Both the position numbers and the translations under genes were made by a program. A model generated the notes under the pieces. It ran no database searches and was not told the DNA's origin. It saw nothing but the letters and a program-made list of their open reading frames with translations. Below, piece after piece: positions 1 to 4,673 of a DNA stretch of 8,784 nt; position 1 is the stretch's first letter; every line of letters begins with the position of its first letter. Source of the DNA: JAFGCL01 sp964492335 (GTDB lineage: Bacteria; Chloroflexota; Dehalococcoidia; UBA2247; RBG-13-53-26); contig CAZBJX010000040.1 in NCBI GenBank assembly GCA_964492335.1, forward strand, positions 1-8,784, in the 5' to 3' direction.

Positions 1-17
1 GTCAAGGAGATCTCAGC

Positions 18-47
18 TTGACAGATTGAACGTGGGAACAGTAACAT
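18..47 (+). promoter_or_regulatory. Promoter of the rplU-rpmA-rpmE operon
   Basis: TTGACA at 18-23 is a perfect -35 hexamer; TAACAT at 42-47 matches the -10 consensus at four of six positions; the spacer is 18 bases. Transcription would start near position 54, leaving a leader of about 24 bases before the proposed rplU start at 78. That is too short for a structured L21 leader RNA unless another promoter lies to the left of the window. Confidence 0.72.
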
Positions 48-66
48 TTAGACTGCATCTTCGGGC

Positions 67-71
67 GGAGG
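67..71 (+). promoter_or_regulatory. Shine-Dalgarno that fixes the rplU start
   Basis: GGAGG at 67-71, followed by six bases and then ATT at 78. It is the only strong Shine-Dalgarno between the promoter and the conserved L21 N-terminus, so it places initiation on the ATT codon and not on the GTG at 141. Confidence 0.75.
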
Positions 72-77
72 AAGACC

Positions 78-428
78 ATTTACGCTGTAGTTGAGACCGG
101 AGGCAAGCAGTACCGGGTTTCCCCCGGGCAGGTCATCGAGGTGGACCGCCTGGCCGTCGAGCCGGGCAGCACGGTAGAGCTGGACAGGGTCCTGCTGGTG
201 GCCGGTGACGAGGGGGTCCTGGTGGGCAATCCCCATGTGAAGGGGGCCAGGGTCGTGGCGGAGGCTGTTGACCAGGTCCTCGGGGACAAGGTGGTCGTGT
301 TTCACTTCAAGCCCAAGGTGAGGATCCGGCGCAAGAAGGGGCACCGGCAGCAGCACACCAGGCTGGCGATCAAGGAGATACTCGCCGGGCGGGGGCACGA
401 GACGGAGGTGGCTCAGAGTGGCACATAA
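78..428 (+). CDS. rplU: 50S ribosomal protein L21, apparent ATT start
   Basis: L21 of the large ribosomal subunit, which binds 23S rRNA. Read from the ATT at 78 the protein is 116 residues and opens YAVVETGGKQYRV, the family's conserved N-terminus (usually MYAVIETGGKQYRV). Near residues 76-95 it carries the basic RNA-binding segment with FKPKVRIRRKKGHRQ and HTRL. No ATG, GTG or TTG lies in frame between the upstream stop at 42-44 and position 78. The first conventional start, GTG at 141, would delete 21 conserved residues and has no comparable ribosome site. The last 13 residues or so exceed the usual length of about 103. The gene is first in an operon and its 3' end overlaps rpmA by 11 bases. 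Identity is secure. The ATT start is strongly suggested by the Shine-Dalgarno and homology, but a single-base ATG-to-ATT sequence error would look the same. Confidence 0.93.
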   Translation: MYAVVETGGKQYRVSPGQVIEVDRLAVEPGSTVELDRVLLVAGDEGVLVGNPHVKGARVVAEAVDQVLGDKVVVFHFKPKVRIRRKKGHRQQHTRLAIKEILAGRGHETEVAQSGT

Positions 429-684
429 GAAGGCTTCTGGCAGCGCCAGGGGCAATCGGGACAGTCAGTCCAAACGCCTGGGTGTGAAGAAGTACGCCGG
501 CCAGAGGGTCAGGGGCGGGAACATCGTGGTGCGCCAGAGAGGGACGCGCCTGCTTCCCGGCGCCAACATGGGGGTGGGCAGGGACCACACGCTGTTCGCC
601 CTGATCGACGGCGTGGTGAAGTTCGAATGGGCCTCCAAGGACCGCAGGAAAGTCAGCGTCTATCCGGTGGAGCCCGGGCAATGA
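418..684 (+). CDS. rpmA: 50S ribosomal protein L27
   Basis: L27, whose N-terminal tail reaches the peptidyl-transferase centre. The protein is 88 residues, normal for the family, and shows AHKKASGSARGNRDSQSKR at the N-terminus, then GNIVVRQRGT and the G-x-N-x-G-x-G-x-D-H segment near residues 43-53. The start is GTG at 418, with GGAGG at 404-408, nine bases upstream and inside the end of rplU. The mature AHKK end follows the start directly, so there is no cleavable N-terminal extension of the kind Bacillota remove with the Prp protease. The stop TGA overlaps the rpmE start as ATGA, indicating translational coupling. In many bacteria obgE follows rpmA; here rpmE follows. Confidence 0.96.
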   Translation: MAHKKASGSARGNRDSQSKRLGVKKYAGQRVRGGNIVVRQRGTRLLPGANMGVGRDHTLFALIDGVVKFEWASKDRRKVSVYPVEPGQ

Positions 685-905
685 AGGAGAAGATCCACCC
701 CCCGTATTACCCGGATGCCAAGGTGACCTGCGCGTGCGGCAACAGCTTCACCACCGGGGCCACCAAGAAGCTGATCAAGACCGAGATCTGCAGCAAGTGC
801 CACCCCTTGTTCACCGGTGAGTACCGCATCGTCGATACGGCCGGAAGAGTGGAGCGCTTCAAGAAGCGCTACGCGCGCAAGACGGCCGAGAAGAAGGACG
901 AGTAG
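681..905 (+). CDS. rpmE: 50S ribosomal protein L31, zinc-binding form
   Basis: L31 sits on the central protuberance and helps bridge the subunits. The protein is 74 residues, with the zinc-type cysteine set at C17, C19, C37 and C40 (CACG and CSKCHP) and the conserved HPLFTG at 41-46, followed by a lysine/arginine-rich tail. This is the C+ paralogue that holds zinc, not the cysteine-free form induced by zinc starvation. I start it at ATG 681 because GGAG at 669-672 lies eight bases upstream and the family begins MK-x-x-IHP. A longer reading from 627 is only an in-frame extension through rpmA. It overlaps the rpmA stop by four bases and ends the ribosomal operon; a strong terminator follows. 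Confidence 0.95.
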   Translation: MKEKIHPPYYPDAKVTCACGNSFTTGATKKLIKTEICSKCHPLFTGEYRIVDTAGRVERFKKRYARKTAEKKDE

Positions 906-952
906 ACCATCCGGACCGTGCTTGTGGAGAAGCCCGGTAGCAGAGCTTTCCA

Positions 953-986
953 GAGAGCGGAGAACGAGACTCCGCTCTCCTGTTTT
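953..986 (+). terminator. Rho-independent terminator after rpmE
   Basis: A perfect 10-bp stem (953-962 paired with 970-979, mainly AGAGCGGAG with its complement) has a 7-base loop and is followed by CTGTTTT at 980-986. It ends the rplU-rpmA-rpmE transcript. The next start codon, TTG at 1002, is only 15 bases beyond the T run, so it may also control read-through into the DUF1385 gene. Confidence 0.85.
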
Positions 987-1001
987 GTGCGAGGGTGAGG
1001 T

Positions 1002-2009
1002 TTGTCGAAGGAGTACCACTACGGCGGGCAGGCAGTCATAGAGGGCGTCATGATGCGCGGCCGGCGCAGCATGGCGGTGGCCGTCCGCCGCCCCAACGGG
1101 CAGATCCATGTCTCCGCCAGGCCAGTCTCCAACGCGCAGACCGGGATCAGGAAGGTCTGGTTCCTGCGGGGGGTGGTAGCCCTGGTGGAGAGCCTGGCGC
1201 TGGGCGCCAGCGCGCTCTTCGAGTCGGCCAACGTGTCGCTGGAGGAGGAGGGGGGGGAGATATCGGGGCCCGTGCTCTGGGGCACCATGCTGGCCGCCTT
1301 CGCGTTTGCCGTCGGGGTCTTCTTCCTGGTGCCGCTGCTGATAACGAACCACCTGATAGAGCCGCAGATCCCTGACAATCACCTGCTCAGCAACGTCCTT
1401 GAGGGCATCGTCCGGGTCCTCATCTTCGTCCTCTATCTGGGGGCGGTGAACCTGATACCCGACATCAGGAGGGTGTTCAGCTACCACGGCGCGGAGCACA
1501 AGACCATCAACGCCTACGAGCACCGTGTGCCCCTGGAGCCCGAGTCCGTCTCCAGGTTCTCGACGGCCCACGTCCGCTGCGGCACCAGCTTCCTCTTCGC
1601 GGTGATGGTCATCGCCATACTGGTGTTCGCCATGGTGCCGGGGGACAACATCTGGGTGCGCCTGGTGTCCCGGGTGGTGCTCATCCCGGTCATCGCCGCC
1701 ATCGGGTACGAGTTCACGCGCTTCAGCGCGCGCTTCGCCGAGAACCGGGTGGTGCGCCTCATGTTCCTGCCGGGCCTGGCCCTGCAGAAGCTCACCACGC
1801 GGCAGCCGGACAAGGCCCAGCTGGAGGTGGCCATCTCGGCCCTCAAGAGGGCCGTTGAGGCTGACAATGCGGGGGCGGCCGGCCAGGCCGGCGCGCCTGC
1901 CGAGTCGGCCGCAGCAGGCGGGAGTGCTGCCGGGGGCCAGGCTGGAGCCGGGGACGAGGCCGGGGGGGACCGGGCGGGTGAGGCCGGCGGCACCGGGGAG
2001 AGCGGCTAG
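1002..2009 (+). CDS. DUF1385 (YqhQ-like) integral membrane protein
   Basis: A 335-residue member of the DUF1385/YqhQ family (COG3872, described only as a predicted metal-dependent enzyme; function unknown). The N-terminus has the family signature GGQAVIEGVMMRG (residues 8-20). Hydrophobic segments lie near 54-74, 90-116, 134-155, 195-213 and 219-236. Between them are the conserved YHGAEHKTINAYE (161-173), with histidines and glutamates that could bind metal, and RCGTSFLF (192-199). The conserved core ends near LEVAISALK (274-282). Residues 287-335 form an Ala/Gly/Glu low-complexity tail, probably disordered, with no LPXTG or other anchor signal. The start is TTG 1002, with GAGGG at 991-995 six bases upstream; the family N-terminus begins immediately after it. 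In other genomes DUF1385 often lies between rpmE and prfA/prmC; here prfA is absent and the gene converges on hisI. A run of eight G (1250-1257) lies in the coding frame. Confidence 0.9.
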   Translation: MSKEYHYGGQAVIEGVMMRGRRSMAVAVRRPNGQIHVSARPVSNAQTGIRKVWFLRGVVALVESLALGASALFESANVSLEEEGGEISGPVLWGTMLAAFAFAVGVFFLVPLLITNHLIEPQIPDNHLLSNVLEGIVRVLIFVLYLGAVNLIPDIRRVFSYHGAEHKTINAYEHRVPLEPESVSRFSTAHVRCGTSFLFAVMVIAILVFAMVPGDNIWVRLVSRVVLIPVIAAIGYEFTRFSARFAENRVVRLMFLPGLALQKLTTRQPDKAQLEVAISALKRAVEADNAGAAGQAGAPAESAAAGGSAAGGQAGAGDEAGGDRAGEAGGTGESG

Positions 2010-2320
2010 CCCGGGCCCTCTACCGTCTCGAAGAAGCAGGTCTGGTTGCCGGTGTGGCAGACAGGCCCGGCCGGCCGGGCCTTGACCAGCAGGGTGTCAT
2101 CGTCGCAGTCCTTCCAGATGGCCTGCAGGTGGAGGTAGTTGCCCGAAGTGGCCCCCTTGTGCCACAGCTCCTGGCGGCTGCGGCTGTAGAACCATACCTG
2201 CCCCGACTCCAGGGTCCGCCGCAGGGACTCCTGGTTCATGTACCCCAGCATGAGCACCTCGCCGGTGTCGGCATCCTGGATGATGGCCGGGATGAGCCCT
2301 CTCTGGTCGTACTTCAGCAT
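2006..2320 (-). CDS. hisI: Phosphoribosyl-AMP cyclohydrolase (HisI)
   Basis: Third step of histidine biosynthesis: opens the adenine ring of phosphoribosyl-AMP to give ProFAR, in the cytosol. The protein is 104 residues and monofunctional, with no HisE pyrophosphohydrolase domain. Visible motifs are EVLMLGYMN (21-29), the SRSRQELWHKGATSGN core (46-61), the metal-binding D-C-D-D-D cluster (D71, D73 and D75 for Mg; C72, C88 and C95 for Zn by homology) and the HTGNQTCF end. All three zinc cysteines are present. The start is ATG at 2318-2320, overlapping the end of hisA by 7 bases, so translation is probably coupled. Its stop TAG overlaps that of the convergent DUF1385 gene on one CTAG. It is the last gene of the leftward operon and no intrinsic terminator is visible after it. 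Confidence 0.96.
   Translation of the reverse strand: MLKYDQRGLIPAIIQDADTGEVLMLGYMNQESLRRTLESGQVWFYSRSRQELWHKGATSGNYLHLQAIWKDCDDDTLLVKARPAGPVCHTGNQTCFFETVEGPG
2063..2082. repeat. Perfect 20-bp GC palindrome inside hisI
   Basis: Positions 2063-2082 read identically on both strands (core GGCCCGGCCGGCCGGGCC with flanking A and T). It falls in the hisI codons for the ARPAGP stretch near the 3' end. There is no adjacent T run, so it is not an intrinsic terminator. It could pause polymerase or be a consequence of GC-rich codon choice. Confidence 0.6.
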
Positions 2321-3078
2321 GGTCCACCGTCCTCTTCGGCCCGGCCCGCCGGGCCGGGCGCCTTCTCTCTGAGCGCCGCCAGGGCCTGGTCCAGGCGGAT
2401 GTCCCCCGTGTAGAGGGCCCGGCCGATGATGGCGCCTTCCACGCCCAGCCGGCCGAGCCTCTCCAGGTGGGCAATGGAGGTCACCCCTCCGGCGGCTATT
2501 ATGGGTGACCGGGCCTGGCGCATCAGGCCGGCCACCGCCTGGAAGTTGGGCGAGGTGAGGGTGCCGTCGCGGGCTATGTCGGTGTAGATGAAGCGCCGTG
2601 CGCCCAGGTCTTCCATCCGGGCGATCATGTCGGCCGCCGAGACGCCGGTGCTGTCCCGCCAGCCGCGCACGGCCACCATTCCGTCCCGGGCGTCCACCCC
2701 GATCACGATGGCTTCCCCGAAGTCCCGGCAGGCCTCCCGCACCAGCTCCGGGTCCTCCACGGCCGCCGTGCCCAGGACCACCCTCTTGACCCCGGCCTTG
2801 AGGTAGTCCTCAATGGCCCGGACCTGGCGGATGCCGCCGCCGGCCTGGACGGGGACCCGCAGGGCGGAGGCTATCCTGGCCACGGTGGACAGGTGCCGGG
2901 GCTGGCCGCCGGCCGCGCCGTCCAGGTCCACCAGGTGCAGCCGCGGGGCCCCCAGGGACTCCCAGTGCTGCGCCATCCCCACGGGGTCCTCCGAGTAGAC
3001 CGTTTCCCGGGCGTAGTCGCCCTGGTAGAGACGGACGCACCGCCCGTCCCTGAGGTCGATCGAGGGTATCACTTCCAT
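2314..3078 (-). CDS. hisA: ProFAR isomerase (HisA)
   Basis: Fourth step of histidine biosynthesis: Amadori rearrangement of ProFAR to PRFAR by a TIM-barrel enzyme. The protein is 254 residues. D8 (in PSIDLRDG) and D129 (in IGVDARDG) match the two catalytic aspartates. Phosphate-binding loops QAGGGIR (78-84) and AAGGVTS (195-201) are present, as are YTDIARDGTL (165-174) and IIGRALYTG (217-225). I use the ATG at 3078: the family begins MEVIPSIDLRDG, and AGAGG lies eight bases upstream. The longer frame to 3264 is a shadow of the upstream gene. The last 16 residues or so are Pro/Ala/Glu-rich beyond the barrel. It begins 31 bases after the cobalamin adenosyltransferase stop and overlaps hisI by 7 bases. 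HisF, which uses the HisA product, is not in this window. Confidence 0.96.
   Translation of the reverse strand: MEVIPSIDLRDGRCVRLYQGDYARETVYSEDPVGMAQHWESLGAPRLHLVDLDGAAGGQPRHLSTVARIASALRVPVQAGGGIRQVRAIEDYLKAGVKRVVLGTAAVEDPELVREACRDFGEAIVIGVDARDGMVAVRGWRDSTGVSAADMIARMEDLGARRFIYTDIARDGTLTSPNFQAVAGLMRQARSPIIAAGGVTSIAHLERLGRLGVEGAIIGRALYTGDIRLDQALAALREKAPGPAGRAEEDGGPC
2339..2359 (-). repeat. GC hairpin at the hisA end, upstream of hisI
   Basis: A perfect 9-bp stem (2339-2347 with 2351-2359, GCCCGGCCC and its complement) with a 3-base loop. On the minus-strand transcript it lies in the last codons of hisA, about 18 bases before the hisI ATG and just upstream of its weak GAGG ribosome site. It could affect coupling between the two genes. 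There is no U run, so it is not a terminator. Confidence 0.5.
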
Positions 3079-3109
3079 GGACTGCGCCTCTCTCCGTGGC
3101 GGCCCGCCC

Positions 3110-3643
3110 TCATTCCGCCGGCCCCGTGTCCTCGTAGAGGCCCACCGTGAACAGGAGGTCAGCCAGCCGGTTGAGGTACCTGAGGACCTCCGGGTTGGGC
3201 ACCTGCCCGGCTTCCCGCAGGCTGACCACCCGCCTCTCGGCCGTGCGCACCATGGCCCGGGCAAGGTGAATGGCGGCCGAGGCCGGGCTGTCGCCGGGCA
3301 CCACGAAGCTCCCCGGCATCCGGACCGTCTGCTCCAGGTCCACTATGAGGCCCTCCAGCCGCTGGACGTCGCCGGCGGTGATCACCGGGTACTTCTCGGC
3401 CAGCCGCCCGTAGGCCTGCGGCGGCGTGGCCAGCTCCGCTGCCAGCACGAAGAGGTCCTTCTGGGCGGCCAGCAGCATGCCGCGCACCCGGGGCCGGGCC
3501 GACAGGGACCGGGCCAGCCCCATGGCGGACACCGCCTCGTCGAGGGTGCCGTAGGCTTCGCAGTGCGCGTCGGACTTGGGCACCCGGGGGCCCAGGAAGA
3601 GGCTGGTCTCGCCCCCGTCTCCGCGCTTGTTGAAGGTCTTCAT
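3110..3643 (-). CDS. Cob(I)alamin adenosyltransferase, PduO type
   Basis: Transfers the adenosyl group of ATP to cob(I)alamin, giving adenosylcobalamin for B12-dependent enzymes such as mutases, dehydratases and class II ribonucleotide reductase. The protein is 177 residues and all-helical by family. The N-terminal ATP-binding segment is NKRGDGGETSL (5-15), a variant of the usual T-K-T-G-D-D-G-T-T-S-L, followed by EAYGTLDE (29-36). The C-terminal half has FVVPGDSPASAAIHLARA (113-130), RTAERRVV (133-140) and YLNRLADLLF (156-165), the usual helices of the trimer active site. The start is ATG 3643, with GGGAGG about 11 bases upstream. One base separates it from the prenyl synthase stop, so it is read in the same operon. 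Nothing else in the window concerns cobalamin, so its place here is probably shared transcription rather than pathway. Confidence 0.93.
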   Translation of the reverse strand: MKTFNKRGDGGETSLFLGPRVPKSDAHCEAYGTLDEAVSAMGLARSLSARPRVRGMLLAAQKDLFVLAAELATPPQAYGRLAEKYPVITAGDVQRLEGLIVDLEQTVRMPGSFVVPGDSPASAAIHLARAMVRTAERRVVSLREAGQVPNPEVLRYLNRLADLLFTVGLYEDTGPAE

Positions 3644-3644
3644 G

Positions 3645-4673
3645 CTACCGCGTACCTCCCTTCCCCATGAGATAGGCGGCCACCCGGGCCAGCTGGCGCC
3701 CGGCGGGGGAGTCCGTCCCCGCCGCGTTCAGGTCCGCCAGGCACTGGTGGTAGAAGCCGTCCCGCGTCCGCTCCGCGTGGGCCCGGGCGTCGGTCCTCTC
3801 CAGTGTGCGCACCACCCGCCGCACGTTGGAGCTGGTTACCGTCGGCTGTCGGTAGATGTCCAGCAGCGCCTCCCGGTCCCGTCCCCCGGCGGTGTGCAGC
3901 GCGTAGACGATGGGGAGGGTCTTCTTCCGGCTCCTTATGTCAGTGTACGGGGTGGCCTTTCCACCCTCTTCCTCTCCCCAGATGCCCTGCAGGTCGTTCT
4001 GCACCTGGTAGGCCAGGCCCAGGTTGCGGCCGAAGGAGGAGAGCGAGGCGACCTGGCCCTCCCGGTCCGTCCCCAGCAGGGCGCCGAAGTAGAGGGCCGT
4101 GGCGAAGAGGGCCGCCGTCTTCTTGTCGATCATGTCCAGGTACTGGTCCACGGTTATGTCCAGGTGCCTCTCGAACTCGATGTCCAGGTACTGCCCCTCG
4201 CAGAGATCCAGGCTGGCCTGGCTCAGCCTCCTGGAGACGGAGATGATCTTGTGCAGCGGGACCTTGTGCTGGTCCAGCCGGAACAGGGCCACGTGGGCCA
4301 GCACGTACATGGCGTCGCCGGCGTTGATGGCCTGGGGCTCGCCCCAGACCTTCCACACGGTGGGGCGCCGCCGCCGCTCCCAGCTGCCGTCCTGGATGTC
4401 GTCATGGATGAGGGAGAAGTTGTGGATGAGCTCCACCGCCGCCGCGGCGGGCAGCGCCGAGCGCCAGTCGCCGCCGACGGCCTCGCAGGCCAGGAGGCAG
4501 AGGGTGGGGCGGGACATCTTGCCGGGGCTGGGCTGGGGCTTCCCCGTGTCGTCCACCCACCCGAGGTGGTAGCGCATCATGGTGTACAGGGGAGAGGGGT
4601 TGTCCCCCAGGACCGACCTCAGCTCGGCTTCCAGGGGCCCCAGGTACTGGCGAAAGGAGCGTGGCTGGTTCAT
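3645..4673 (-). CDS. Trans-isoprenyl diphosphate synthase
   Basis: Condenses isopentenyl diphosphate onto allylic diphosphates to make linear prenyl chains (geranylgeranyl or longer, for quinones, carotenoids or lipid carriers). The protein is 342 residues. The first aspartate-rich motif is intact: LIHDDIQDG (88-96), with D91, D92 and D95. GKMSRP (51-56), CEGQYLDIEFE (158-168) and DKKTAALF (183-190) also fit the family. The second motif, usually DDxxD, reads N226-D-L-Q-G230 (QVQNDLQGIWG), so only one of its three acidic positions remains. From memory, variants of the form NDLxGIWG occur in subgroups found in Actinomycetota and Chloroflexota, so this may be a lineage trait. Chain length cannot be read safely. 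I start it at ATG 4673, which overlaps the dxs stop as ATGA; the upstream in-frame extension to 4814 lies within dxs. It uses the pathway that Dxs begins. Confidence 0.92.
   Translation of the reverse strand: MNQPRSFRQYLGPLEAELRSVLGDNPSPLYTMMRYHLGWVDDTGKPQPSPGKMSRPTLCLLACEAVGGDWRSALPAAAAVELIHNFSLIHDDIQDGSWERRRRPTVWKVWGEPQAINAGDAMYVLAHVALFRLDQHKVPLHKIISVSRRLSQASLDLCEGQYLDIEFERHLDITVDQYLDMIDKKTAALFATALYFGALLGTDREGQVASLSSFGRNLGLAYQVQNDLQGIWGEEEGGKATPYTDIRSRKKTLPIVYALHTAGGRDREALLDIYRQPTVTSSNVRRVVRTLERTDARAHAERTRDGFYHQCLADLNAAGTDSPAGRQLARVAAYLMGKGGTR

Noticed and set aside
1..77. Structured L21 leader RNA
   Set aside because: The promoter at 18-47 leaves only about 24 leader bases; nothing foldable is visible.
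627..680. Longer rpmE start
   Set aside because: Lies wholly inside rpmA; the L31 family start and a ribosome site both support ATG 681.
660..1571. 303-codon open frame on the minus strand
   Set aside because: Antisense to rpmE and DUF1385; crosses the terminator and has no recognisable domain.
3079..3264. Extended hisA N-terminus
   Set aside because: The extra 62 residues are an out-of-frame reading of the adenosyltransferase gene; HisA begins MEVIPSIDL.
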